This document shows, one piece after another, positions 12,115 to 23,514 of a DNA stretch of 64,000 nucleotides. This stretch comes from Orientallactaga sibirica. Lineage: Eukaryota > Chordata > Mammalia > Rodentia > Dipodidae. Each line of letters begins with the position of its first letter. Positions within the stretch are counted from its first letter, which is position 1. The notes below the pieces were generated by a model. It was not told where the DNA came from and did not search any database. It saw only the letters and a program-made list of their open reading frames with translations. The stretch spans positions 2,542,001 to 2,606,000 of the forward strand of contig JAEOAD010002183.1 of the NCBI GenBank assembly GCA_036365145.1, given 5' to 3'. The translations under genes and the position numbers were made by a program.

Positions 12115-12232
12115 CAGCCAGGCTCTGGAGACTGATACAGGAGGATCACCATGAGTCCCAGGCCAGACTGGGCTACAGAATGAGTTCCAGCTCAGCTTGG
12201 GTAAGAGTAACACCGTGCGTCCAAACAAAACA
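12115..12232 (+). repeat. Old B1-like SINE fragment
   Basis: 'aggaggatcaccatgagtcccaggccagactgggctacagaatgagttccag' is a diverged internal B1 segment. Confidence 0.65.
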
Positions 12233-12321
12233 AGACACAAAAGATAGGGAAGAAATCCAGTGACTCTTAAGACCTTAAAGAAACCACAAGTAGTATAAAA
12301 ACCTCAGAATTCATTCTCAGC

Positions 12322-12395
12322 CTTGTCTGGCAGCTCAAGCCTCTAATTTCAGCTACTCTAAAGGCTGCGGCAGGAGGATCTGAGGACTGAACATT
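12322..12395 (+). repeat. Old B1/7SL fragment
   Basis: 'ctctaatttcagctactctaaaggctgcggcaggaggatctgagg' resembles the left 7SL-derived region. Confidence 0.5.
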
Positions 12396-12974
12396 GAGAG
12401 ACTGAATTTCTTTCATTGTTTAAGAAAATGTGTTTTTCACTTACTTAATACTGAGTTTCAAATTTCTACCATTTGATCCATTTCTTACAAATTATATTAT
12501 AGAAGAAAATGACAACCACCGGGTAAGAACCAGGTCCATTGTAGTTAGTTAGCAGTGGGATACGAAAAGAAGTGGCTACATGGGCCACTCCTAGCCTATG
12601 TCTGCTGAGCATGGATGAGCCCTTGTCCTTTTTATTGCCTGGATGTTGACAACACAGAGACAACTGAACTTCAGCTATGTGGGAAAGGGCAACACCCTAC
12701 AGAGAGGTGGTGGACATGTCCAATAGAAGGAACCTACATTGAGAGTGACTCTTTGGAGCAGGCCCACTTGCCAGCTCAGAGCACTGACCTTGTGTTAGTG
12801 TCTGAGAAAAAAAAAAAGAAAGTTAATTCCCCTTCAAGATACCAAATTGTTGAGCTATAGTTTTAAGCCACTGAGTTATATCATGGTGTAGCAACAGGCT
12901 GTTGATACAGCTAAAACACTGACCATCTTGCACTAGTCTTTTCCATGCTTCTCAACAATAAGTGAGCAGCTAAT
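12396..12974. other. Unique non-coding DNA
   Basis: No repeat recognised up to the L1 target site. Frames are short and unsupported. Confidence 0.4.
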
Positions 12975-12988
12975 TCAAAGAAAATGAT

Positions 12989-13736
12989 TTCAACTTCTGG
13001 TTAAGATGGTGGCGTAGGAACCATGCCAAAGCAGCCTAGGGGAGAAAAAGCAAAAAAGGCCTAGCAAAATACACTCTTCCACTAAAAAGTGAAGGTGTAT
13101 ACTAAATCATCCTCCACAGCAGAGAAGTCGGAGAGATCCAGAGTATCCAGAACCCACAGAAGCAGCAGGCAGAAGCAGTTTGAGCAGCGGTGGTACCAGG
13201 TCTGAGCAGCTGTCAGACTTGGCCTGAGCCACAGGAAAAGCCAGGAGAGAGGATTTTCCACTCACACCAGCCTCCTTGCAAACTCAAGAAACATGAAGGG
13301 GAGGACGGCAGGGACAAACAGTGGCTCCTGAGGAAGAGGATCATGAGGACCAGCAGGAGAACTCCAGCAACCATCCACTGCCTCCCTTCCCCCCACTGCC
13401 AGTGCAAGCACCAGAGACCTGAGGAAAGGAATTCATCTGCACAGCACCTGGCACAGGCAGCCTACCTGAGCCCATAGTGCAACAAAGAGGGACCCAAGCA
13501 GGAGTGCAACATAACTGAGACCAAAGCAATCCCAAAAGGTAACTGGGATTACACCAGGTCAGTACCCCCAAATAAGCCTGGTTTATAGGCTTGCTTCATA
13601 AGTGCTAATTGCACCTCCCATGTCAGGGTAAATTATATGTTAAATCTGATGGATGGTCAGATTTGACATTCTTAAATAAGCAATATTTTGGGCTTGTCAT
13701 TTGTTGCTTCCTGATTTATAGTGTCTTTGTTTCCTT
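12989..13736 (+). promoter_or_regulatory. L1 5' UTR, first part (older copy)
   Basis: Full-length L1 elements carry an internal RNA polymerase II promoter in this region. It aligns with the reverse complement of the inner L1's 5' end (20580-21670) but lacks the 167-bp duplicated piece found there. Several short frames cover it; none is L1 ORF1. Promoter activity today is unknown. Confidence 0.6.
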
Positions 13737-15043
13737 ATTTATTTATTATTGACAACTTCTTTAATTGTAGGCAATATCCCATGGTACTTCCTTCCCTCCC
13801 CCCACTTCCCCTTTGAAACTCCACTCTCCATCATATCCCCTCCCCTTCTCAATCAGTCTCTCTTTTCATTTTGATGTCATCATCTTTTCCTCCTATTATG
13901 ATGGTCTTGTGTAGGTAGTGTCAGACACTGTGAGGTCATGGATATCCAGGCCATTTTGTGTCTGGAGGAGCACGTTGTAAGGAGTCCTACTCTTCCTTTG
14001 GCTCTTACATTCTTTCCGTCCCTCTTCCACAATGGACCCTGAGCCTTGGAAGGTGTGTTTGAGATGTTTCAGTGCTGAGCACTCCTCTGTCCCTTTTTCT
14101 CAGCACCATGGTGCCTTCTGAGTCATCCCAAGGTCACCACCATCTGAAAAGAGAAGCTTCTCTAACCAAAAGTGAGAGTAGCATTAATATATGGGTGTGG
14201 ACATTAAGAGAGTGCTTACTGGGAAGTTTGATGAGCATAGAATATACATTTAGCGATACACCAGCAGACATTACAATCTTAGGGCTCATGACTACCCCTG
14301 TCATAGGTTTTCAGTATCAGGGATGTATTCCCTCCAATGGAGCAGGCCTCCAGTCCAATTAGAGAGCAGTTGGTTTCCCCCATAACAGACATGCTACTAT
14401 TACACCCATTGGCTCATTTGGCCTGGCTGGACAAATTTAAAGAATGCAGTGTTCACTGTTGAGTACCTTCACTGGTGTTTTCTCTCTCCCATTGAACTGC
14501 ATGCAGTGTAGCTTTTTCCAACTTTCTGTCAGCTGGTCCACATGGAGGATTTCAGCTCAGTTCCAGCAGGATTTCTCAGTGAACTTACCACCCAAGTATG
14601 TGGAATATTCAGCAATAGGGTCTTACCATCTATTCCTGGTGGGAAACCAAGGGCCTTGGCAATGGCCTATAATGTTTTGGAGGTATCTGTGACCTCCCTG
14701 GCCAACAACTCACTGGAAGGTATCCCCTCCCTGACACTGAAAATTTTCTAGTAACAATCTATGGCTTCTTAGTCCAGAAAAGTAGGTTTCCATATGACTT
14801 ATTTATATCCTCTTAGATTTTGATTAGCCCTCCCTCCACCTTTCCTTTACTCAATCCCTTCCCCTGACCTCTCTTAGGCTTTTTTCACCCTCATTAATCT
14901 GTTCTTCTACCTACATATATACAATACCATCCTATTAAGACCCCTTTCCTTCCCTTTCTATCCCTTTATATCCCCTTTCTAGCTTACTTGCTTCTGCTAC
15001 TGAGTTTTTTTTTTTTTCTCACATAAAGTCCAATCATTTGGAG
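13737..15043 (-). other. L1 3' UTR (inner copy)
   Basis: About 1.3 kb downstream of the ORF2 stop, unusually long beside the roughly 0.2-kb human L1 3' UTR. It carries a purine-rich stretch just before the tail (gagagggggaggggatatg type on the sense strand) and ends in 'gaagttgtcaataaataaa'. The same module is found as independent 5'-truncated copies at 481, 9800, 49850, 52390 and 54535. Confidence 0.75.
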
Positions 15044-18000
15044 CTAGGATCCAAATATGAGAGAGAACATGTGACGTTTGGCATTCTGAGCCTGGGTTAC
15101 CTCACTAAGTATAATCCCTTCCAGATCCATCCATTTTCCAGCAAATTTCATAACATCATTTTTCTTTACTGCTGAGTAGAACTACATTGTGTAAATGTGC
15201 CACATCTTCATTATCCACTTATCAGTTGAGTGACATCTAGGCTGGTTGCATTTCCTAGCTATTGTGAATAGAGCAGTAATAAACATGGTTGAGCAAGTAT
15301 CTCTAAGGTAGTGAGATGAGTCCTTAGGATATATGCCGAGGAGTGGTATAGCTGGGTCATATGGTAGATCTATATTTAGCTGTCTCAGGAAACTCCACAC
15401 TTATTTCCACAATGGCTGGACCAGATTGCATTCCCACCAACAGTGTAGAAGGGTTCCTCTTTTTCTGCATCCTTGCCAGCATTTATAATCATTTGTTTTC
15501 ATGATGGTAGCCAATCTGACAGGAGTGGCATGGAATCTCAAAGTAGTTTTAATCTCCATTTCCCTGATGGCTAGGGATGCAGAACATTTTTTTAGATTTT
15601 ATATGCCATTTGCATTTCTTCTTCTGAGAACTCTCCATTTAGTTCCATAGCCCATTTTGTAAGTGGATTGTTTGATTTCTTATTATTTAATTTTTTGAGT
15701 TATTTGTATATCCCAGATATTAACCCTCTGTCAGATGTATAGCTGGCAAAGATTTTCTCCCATTCTGTAGATTTCCTCTTTGCTCTATTCACAGTATCCT
15801 TAGCTGTACAAAAGCTTTGTAATTTCAGGAGGCCCCAGCGTTTGATCTGTGGTTTTATTTCCTGAACAATTGGGGTTATATTCAAAAAGTCTTTGCCAAG
15901 ACCAATATGTTGAAGGGTTTCCCCTACTTTTTCCTCTAGCAATTTCAGAGTTTCAGGTCTGATATTAAGGTCTTTGATCCATTTAGACTTGATTTTTGTG
16001 CATGGAGAGAGATGAGGATCTATTTTCATCCTTCTACAGATTCATCTCCAGTTTTCCCAGCACCATTTGCTAAAGAGGCTGTCTTTTCTCCAATGAGTAT
16101 TATTGGAATTTTTATCAAAGATCAAGTGGCTATAGCTACCTGGACTTACATCAGGGTCCTCTATTCTGTTCCATTGATCTACATGTCTGTTTTTGTGCCA
16201 GTACCATGCTGTTTTTGTTACTATGGCTCTGTAATATAGGTTAAAATCAGGTATGGTGATACCACCAGCCTTATTTTTGTTGCTTAAAATTGTTTTAGAT
16301 ATCTGAGGTTTTTTATGCATCCAAATGAATTTTGGGGTTGTTTTTTCTATTTCTGTGAAGAATGCCATTGGAATTTTGATGGGGATTGCATTAAATGTGT
16401 AGATTGCTTTTGGTAGGATTGCCATTTTCACAATATTGATTCTTCCAATCCAAGAACAAGGGATGTTTTTCCATTTCCTAGTATCTTCTGCAATTTCTCG
16501 CTTGAGTGTTTTAAAGTTCTCCTTGTAGAGATCCTTCACTTCCTTGGTTAGGTTTATCTCAAGGTACTTTATTTTATTTTATTTTTTGATACAATTGTGA
16601 ATGGTAGTGATTCTCTGATTTCATCCTCTGTGTGTTTGTTGTTAGCATATAGGAAGGCTACTGATTTCAGTGTGTTTATTTTGTATCCTGCTACATGGCT
16701 ATAGGTGATTATCAGCTCTAACAGTTTGCTGGTAGTGTCTTTAGGGTCCTTTATATATAGAATCATATCATCTGCAAATAATGATAACTTGATCTCTTCT
16801 TTTCCAATTTGTATCTCTTTTATGTGTGTCTCTTGCCTTGTTGCTATGGCTAAGACTTCCACTACTATATTAAATAAAAGTGGGACAGTGGACACCCTTG
16901 TGTTGTTCCTGACTTTAGTAGAAAAAAGTTTTTTTCTCCATTTCAAGCTCAGTTTTTCTCCATTTAGTATTATGTTGGCTGTGGGTTTGTCATCAGGCAA
17001 AAGAGATTTTAGAATTTTTATTATGTTGAGATATGTTCCTTCTATTCCCAGTCTCTGTGGGACTTTTATCATGAAGGGATGTTGGATCTTGTCAAATGTA
17101 TTTTATGCATCTAATGAGATGATCATGTGATTTTTGTCCTTCAGTCCATTTATATAATATATTATATTTATCAATTTGTGTATGTTGAACCATCCCTGCA
17201 TCTCTGGCTTTTTCCTATAAAGCCTGGATTGGTCTGGTTGGTGAGACCAGGCGGGACAATCTTTCTGATATATTCTTGTATTCTGTTTGCCAATATTTTG
17301 TTGAGAAATTTTGCATCTATGTTCATGAGGGAGATTGGTCTGTATTTTCCCTTTTTGTTCTATCCTGTTGGATTTAGGAATCAGGGTGATGCTGGCTTCA
17401 TAGAAGGAGTTTGGTAGGGTTCCTTCCTCTTCTATTTTATGGAAAAGTGTAAGAAGCATTGGTGTTAGTTCTTTCATGAAGGTCTGGTAAAGTTCAGCAG
17501 TGAATGCATCTGGGCCTGGACTTTTTTTAGTTGGGATATTTTTTATAACTGCTTGGAACTCCATACTTGTTATAGGTCGTTAATCCCATCTTGATTTAAT
17601 TTGGGTAGGTTATATAAATCAAGGAAATCATCCATTTCTTTCAGATTTTCAAACTTAGTGGAGTATATGTTCGTAGAGTATGTCTCTATGAATTTTTAAA
17701 TTTCTCTGGTATCTGTTGTTATGGTGCCTTTTCATTCTCATTTTATTAATTTGTGCCTGTTCTCTCTTTCTTTTGGTCAGATTTGCTAAGGGTTTATCAA
17801 TCTTGTTCATCCTTTCAAAGAACCAACTCTTTGTTTCATTGATTCTTTGGATTGTTTTTTGGTTTCTATTTCATTAATTTCTGCCCTAATCTTTATTATT
17901 TCTTCCTGTCTACTGATTTTTGGTTTGCCTTGTTTTCTTTTTCCAAGGCCTTAAGGTGAAGTATTAAGTTGTTTACTTGCAACCTTTCTAATTTCTTAAC

Positions 18001-18899
18001 ATAGGCACTTAAAGCTATAAATTTCCCTCTTAGGACTGCTTTCATTGTGTCCCAAAGGTTTTGGTATGTTGTGTTCTCATTATCATTTGACTCCATGAAT
18101 TTTTTGATTTTCTTTTTGATTTCTTCATTGACCCATTCATCATTTAGTTTCCATGATTTTGTGTATGCTCTATAACTTTTCTTCTTATTGATTTCTAGTT
18201 TGATCCCATTGTGATCCAATAGAGTGCAAGAAATTATTTCAATTTTCCTATATTTGTTAAGATTTGCTTTGTGTCCTAATATATGGTCCATTTTAGAGAA
18301 TGTTCCATTTGCTGCTGAAAAGAATGTGTATTCTTCACCATTTGGATGAAAGGTCCTGTATATATCTGTTAGGTCCATTTGTTCTATGACCTCATTTAAT
18401 CCAGAAGCATCTCTGTTTATTTTTTGCCAGGATGACCTGTCAATTGGTGAGAGTGGAGTATTGAACTCACCCACTACAAGTATGTTTGGTGTTATCTGTG
18501 ACCTTAGTTCTAATACTGTTTGTTTGATGAAATTGGGAGCCCCATGGTAGGCACATATATGTTTAGGATTGTAATGTCCTCCTGTTGGAGCGTTCCTTTA
18601 ATTAATATAAAGTGACCTTCTTTATCTTTCCTAACTAATGTTGCTCTGAAGTCTACCCTGTCAGATATAAGGATAGTGACCCCTGCTTGTTTTCTAGGCC
18701 CATCTGCTTGAAACACCATTTTCTAACCTTTCACCCTAAGATAGTGTCCATCCTTTGTAGAACAGTGAGTTTCTTGGAGGCAACAAATTGAAGGATCCTA
18801 CTTTTTAGCCCAGTCTGCAAACCTATGTCTTTTGATTGGGGCATTCAGGCCATTGATATTAAGAGTTATTATTGAAAGTTGTGTATTTATTTTTGTCAT
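15044..18899 (-). pseudogene. L1 ORF2 (endonuclease/reverse transcriptase), broken
   Basis: ORF2 protein nicks target DNA and reverse-transcribes L1 RNA at the nick. On the reverse strand the order is: a start-like ATG at 18899; endonuclease fragments at 18510-18719 and 17896-18474 (with the [26 protein letters not shown] segment typical of L1 endonuclease); reverse-transcriptase fragments at 17103-17564 (KKSPGPDAFTAELYQ) and 16569-17072 (catalytic FADD present); and C-terminal fragments at 16042-16539, 15700-16029 and 15182-15400 ([15 protein letters not shown]). A stop cuts the frame at 15182-15184, after which homologous codons continue to a TAG at 15044-15046. The span, 3.86 kb, fits the usual 1,275 codons or so. 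At least six frame breaks make it a pseudogene. Confidence 0.88.
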
Positions 18900-19203
18900 T
18901 TTTCTTGTTTTGTAGTTCTGGTTTTACCTTTGCTGTCTTGTATTAACTACTATTGGAGTATGGTTTGTTTTTTCCAGGTTCCTTACATGTGTGTTTTCCT
19001 TTCTCTTCAGCATGGAGGATTCTTTCAAGTATTTTCTGTAGAGCTAGTTTTGTCTTCAAATATTCTTTTAGCCTGCTTTTGTTGTGGAATGTCCTTATTT
19101 CTCCCTCTATTTGAATGGATAGTTTTTCAGGACAAATTAACCTTGATTGACAGTTGTAATCTTTCAGAACTTGGAATACATCATTCCAAGCCCTTCTGGC
19201 TTT

Positions 19204-20255
19204 TCAAGTTTGTGTTGAGTAATCTGCTGTGATTTTGATGGGCTTGCCTTCGTAGGTGACTTGCTTTTTCTCTCTAGCTGCTTTCAATATATTTTCTTTG
19301 GTTTGTATCTTTGGTAGTTTAATTACAATATGGCTGGGAGAGGTTCTTTCCAGGTTTTGTTGGTTTGGTGTTCTAAAGGCTTCCTGTATCTGCATTGGCA
19401 TCTCTTTCCCAAACTGAGGGAAGTTTTTTTGTATGATTTTGTTGACAATACCTACTATGCCTTTGAAGTGAAATTCTTCTCCTTCTACTATACCCTGAAT
19501 TCTTTTCTTTTTTTGAGAGAGAGACACAGACAGAGAGAGACAGAGAGAGGGAGAGGGAGACAGATAGAGATGGGCACGCCAGCAGTCTCTCAGCTGCTGC
19601 GAACAAACTCAAGATGTGTGTGCGCCCTTGTGTCACTTTGTATCTTGCTAAACATGGGACCTGGAGATTGGAACCAGCATTCTTAGGCTTAGGAGGCAGG
19701 CGCCTTAACCGCTAAGCCATCTCTCCAGCCCTATACCCTGAATTCTTATGTTTAATCTTTTCATAGTGTCCCGAATATCTTGAAATTCCCATTCATGCCT
19801 TCCTATTACTTTGTCTTTCTCTTTGTTGGACTGTATTAGATCTGCCACTTGGTCTTCTACTTTAGATATTCTGTTCTCTCCTTCATCCATTCTACTAGAG
19901 AGGTTTTCTACAGAGTTTTTTATTTCACTGACTATGTTCTTTATTGCTAGTTTTCTGACTGGTTTTTCTTTATTATTTCTATTTCCTTATTTATGTCTAG
20001 TAGTGTCCTCATTATTTCACTCAATTGGTTTCCTGTGTGTTCTGTGATTCCTTAGCTTTCCTCTTTGAGATCTTTAAACCCTTTGATTTCCTCTTTGAGT
20101 TCTTTGAACATATTTATAATCATTCTTTTGAAATCTTTCTCAGGCATTTCCTCTAAGTCAGTCTCACTGAAGGTCATTTCTGATGCATTAATACTGGATT
20201 TATATTGTCTTGATTTTGTTGTGCTTCTTGTATTATAATGTAGAGATTTTTGCAT
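19204..20255 (-). pseudogene. L1 ORF1 (RNA-binding protein), broken by a SINE
   Basis: ORF1p is the L1 RNA-binding chaperone that coats its RNA as trimers. The start is the ATG at 20255 (frame 20052-20255). A coiled-coil-type segment follows (19705-19890: ENRISKVEDQVADLIQSNKE), then the conserved RNA-recognition and C-terminal part (19204-19527: NFPQFGKEMPMQIQEAFRTPN, ILKAAREKKQVTYEGKPI). A SINE at 19505-19730 disrupts the join, and frameshifts separate the fragments. The frame ends at TGA 19204-19206, but homologous codons continue beyond it toward 18940, so the last part of the C-terminal domain is lost. The same TGA occurs in the outer L1. Confidence 0.85.
19505..19730 (-). repeat. tRNA-derived SINE inside L1 ORF1
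   Basis: It has a tail complement, a (GA)n tract and the 'ctcagctgctgcgaacaaac' long-subfamily segment, ending 'gccatctctccagcc'. The perfect 17-bp TSD (19488-19504, 19731-19747) is L1 ORF1 sequence, so the SINE arrived after the L1. Confidence 0.93.
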
Positions 20256-21671
20256 CTTGGATTAATTTAATGCTTGGGTTTTCTAATTATCTGCAGTAAT
20301 ATTAGATGTATCAATCCATCTGATGTTATGTATCTTCAGGGTAGGTGCTTAAGGTGCTAGTTGTGGCTCTTAAGACTCTCAGAGTAACTAGAAAAGTGAC
20401 TCTAGGTGTTGGGTTTGCCTGATATGAGAGTATTCAAGTGGGCTGAATGGAACAGAATACACACAAATTTTAAAAACTTAACCAAACAATGTACTCATTC
20501 AATGAAAAACAGCACAGAGTATTTGTGCAGAAGTAGTTATTATGACAAACAGATCCTCTAATAAAGTCACAGTCCCTAAGGATGTGTGTTGCCCCACACC
20601 CTTAATCCTGTCAACTGGGAGGCTAAGATTTCTGGTCTGTAGAGGGTTCCAAGATCAGCTTGTCACCAAGTGAAACCCTTCCCCAATGAATGACAGAAGA
20701 GGAAACAAAGGCACTATAAATCAGGAAGCAACAAATGAGAAATCCATAATATAGCTTATTTAGGAATGTCAAATCTGACCACCCATCAGGTTTAACACAT
20801 AATTTACCTTGACATGGATGGTGCAATTAGCCCTTCCATTGCAAGCCTATATACCAAGCATATTTAGCAGGTACTGACCTGATGAAATCCTAGTTACCTT
20901 TTGGGACAGCTTTGATCTCAGCTATGCTGCACAGCTGCTTGGGTCCTTCTTTGCTGTGTTGTGGGCATTAATACTTTTTGGTGGATTTATATTGTCTTGA
21001 TTTTTTGTGTTTCTTGTATTACAATGTAGAGATTTTTGCATCTTGGATTAATTTAATGCTTGGGTATTCTAATTATCTGCAGTAGTATTAGATGTATCAA
21101 TCAATCTGATATTATATATCTTCAGGGTAGAAGCCAGCTGGGTCAGTGGGTCACTGCTCTGTTCACGCTGGGTACTGTGTACGTGAGCTCCTTTCACCAG
21201 GTCTCTGGTGCTTGCTGGTGCTTGTGCTGGTGGTGGGGGAGGGGAGGCAGTGGATGGTGGCTGAAGTCCACCTGCTGATCCATGTGATCCTCTTCCTCAC
21301 AAGCCACTCGGTTGGTCTCTTCCACGTTTCTTGAGTTTGTGAGAAGGCCGGTGTGATTGGAAAATCCCCTCACCTGGTTTCAAAATCCTGTGGCTCCAGC
21401 AGCGTGGAACTTGCCACTGTTGCTGGAGCTGCTTCTGCCTGCTTCTGTGGGCTTTAGACATTCTGGATCTCTCCTACTTCTCTGCTGTGGTTGATAATTT
21501 ACTACACACCTCACTTTTTAGTAGAACAGTGTATTTTGCTGGTGTTTTTGTTTTGTTTTGTTTTGTCTTGTTTTGTTTTTTTTGTTTTTTGTTTGTTTGT
21601 TTGTTTGTTTTGCTTTTTCTCCCTAGGCTGGTTTGGCATGGTTCCTATGCTGCCATCTTAACCAGAAGTCC
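20256..21671 (-). promoter_or_regulatory. L1 5' UTR (inner copy)
   Basis: It covers the 5' end motif at 21671 down to the ORF1 start. It contains a 167-bp extra piece (20964-21130) duplicated from the ORF1-start region and a (GTTTT)n/(TTTG)n tract at 21545-21610. It is the expected location of the L1 promoter; current activity cannot be judged. Confidence 0.6.
20964..21130 (-). repeat. Duplicated ORF1-start segment in L1 5' UTR
   Basis: It matches 20184-20344 closely (shared ends 'gcattaatac' and 'cttcagggtag'). It carries a second copy of the ORF1 start codon (ATG at 21041-21039) followed by about 25 ORF1-like codons, then 5' UTR sequence, with a stop at 20922-20924. The outer L1 lacks this piece at the same position. 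Confidence 0.8.
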
Positions 21672-22120
21672 TGTTTCCTTTTCTGTTGTTCATCAGGAAA
21701 GGGTCTCACTCGGTCACAAGCTGTCCTTGGAACCCTCCACAGACCACAAATCTCAGCCTCCCAGTTGAAGAAGTAAGGGTGTGGGGCAATACATATCCTT
21801 AGGGACTGGGCCTTTTTCAAGGATCTGTTTGTCATAATACCTAGTCTTACATAAACAATCTGTGCTGTTTTCCATTGAATGTGTATATTATTTAGTTAAA
21901 TTTTAGAATGTGCCTGTATTTTGTTCCACCCAGCCTACAAGAATATTTTCATAGCAGGCAAACCCAACACCTAGGGTCACTTTTGTGGTTACTATGAGAG
22001 TCTTAAGAGCCACAAATAGCACCTTAAGCTCCTACCTTGAGGATATATAACATCAGATTGATTGATACATCTAATAATTCTGCAGATAATTTAAAAAGTT
22101 AAGTATTAAATTAATCCAAG

Positions 22121-23486
22121 ATGAAAATTTTCTACATTATAATACAAGAAGCACAAAAAAATCAAGACAATATAAATCCACCAAAAAGTGTTAATGCATC
22201 AGAAATGACCTTCAGTGAAACTGACTTAGAGGAAATGCCTGAGAAAGATTTCCAAAGAGTGATTATAAATATGCTCAAAGAAATCAAGGGAATCAAAGAA
22301 GACACAGGAAACCAATTTAATAAAATAAGGAAGTCAATACAAGACATGAATAAGGAAATAGAAATAATAAAGAAAAACCACTCAGAAATACCAGCAATGA
22401 AAAACACAGTCAAAAAAAAAAAAAACTAGAAAATCTCACCAGTAGCTGGGTGTAGTGGCACACGCCTTTAATCCCAACACTTGGGAGGCAGAGGTAGGAG
22501 TATCTCCATGAGTTCAAGGGCACCCTGAGACTTCATAGTGAATTCCAGGTCAGCCTGGGCTAGAGTGAGACTCTACCTCTAAAAAGAAGAAGGAGGAGGA
22601 GGAGGAGAAAAAGAAGGAGGAAGAAGAGGAGGAAGAGGGGAAGGGGAAAGGGAAGGGGAAGGAGAAGGAGGAGGAGGAGAAGAAGAAGAGGAAGAAGAAG
22701 AAGGAGGAGGAGGAAACATAAAAAAGAATGCTAGAAAAGAAAAAGAAAAAGAAAAAGAAAATCTCACCAATACAATGGAAAAAGGAGAGAACAGAATATC
22801 AAAACTAGAAGACCAGGTGGCAGATGTAATACAGTCTAACAAAGAGAAAGACAAACTAATAGGAAGGTATGAAGGGGGAATTTCAAGATACTCAGGACAC
22901 TATGAAAAGATGGAGCATAAGAATTCAGGGTATAGTAGAAGAAGAAGAATTTCTCTCCAAAGGCATAGTTGTTTTCAACAAAATCATAGAAGAAAACTTC
23001 CCCCAAAGTGGGAAAGAGATACTAATGCAGACACAGGAAGCCTTTAGGACACCAAACAGACAAAACCTAGAAAGAACCTCTCCTTGCCATATTATAATTA
23101 AACTATGAAACACACAAACCAAAGAAAATATATTGAAAGCAGTTAGAGAGAAAAATCAAGTCACATACAAATGCAAGCCCATCAGGATAACAGCAGCTTA
23201 CTCAACACAAACTTGAAAAGCCAGAATGCCTTGGAATGATGTATTCCAAGTTCTGAAAGATAACAACTGTCAACCAAGATTACTTTATCCTGCAAAGCTA
23301 TCTATCCAAATAGATGGAGAAATAAGGACATTCCACAACAAAATCAGGCTAAAGGAATATTTGAAGACAAAACCAGCTGTACAGAAAGCATCCTCCATGT
23401 TGAAGAGAAAGAAAAGCACACATATAAGGAAACTGGAAAACACAAACCATACTCCAATACTAGTTAATACAAGAGAGCAAAGGTAA
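22121..23486 (+). pseudogene. L1 ORF1, broken (outer L1)
   Basis: The start is the ATG at 22121. The N-terminal part (22121-22429, with MTFSETDLEEMPEKDFQ) runs into a B1 insertion at 22445-22755. Beyond it the coiled coil (ENRISKLEDQVADVIQSNKEKD near 22787) and the RNA-binding core (22869-23108) follow in another frame, then the C-terminal domain at 23226-23486 (WNDVFQVLKDNNCQPRLLYP). In-frame TGA codons lie at 23106-23108 and 23214-23216; the second is shared with the inner L1. The frame would end at a TAA at 23484-23486. It cannot make full-length ORF1p, the L1 RNA-binding protein. Confidence 0.85.
22445..22755 (+). repeat. B1 SINE with expanded purine tail, in L1 ORF1
   Basis: The B1 body (gctgggtgtagtggcacacg… to about 22580) is followed by a 175-bp almost pure-purine tract of GGA, GAA and GGGGAA units. 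A 17-bp TSD with one mismatch (22428-22444, 22756-22772) encloses both, so the purine tract is the expanded A-tail of this B1. The poly-Ser/Pro reverse frame (22579-22854) is an artefact of it. Confidence 0.92.
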
Positions 23487-23514
23487 AAACCAAAAGAACT
23501 ACAAAACAAGAAAA

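Larger units (their letters stand above)
13737..21671 (-). mobile_element. Near-full-length L1 inserted in an L1
   Basis: About 7.9 kb on the reverse strand, from the A-rich tail complement (tttatttattattgacaac) at 13737 to the 5' end at 21671 (…gccatcttaaccagaagt). It is flanked by a 9-bp TSD, tgtttcctt, at 13728-13736 and 21672-21680. Order on its own strand: 5' UTR (20256-21671), ORF1 (about 19204-20255), ORF2 (about 15044-18899), 3' UTR (13737-15043). A SINE sits in ORF1 (19505-19730). Both ORFs are broken by stops and frameshifts, so it is a dead copy. Confidence 0.9.

Noticed and set aside
12989..13736. Possible host gene promoter or CpG island at the L1 5' end
   Set aside because: The segment is explained by the L1 5' UTR, and CpG dinucleotides are sparse.
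22579..22854. Poly-Ser/Pro reverse frame
   Set aside because: Translation of a pure purine/pyrimidine tract from a B1 tail.
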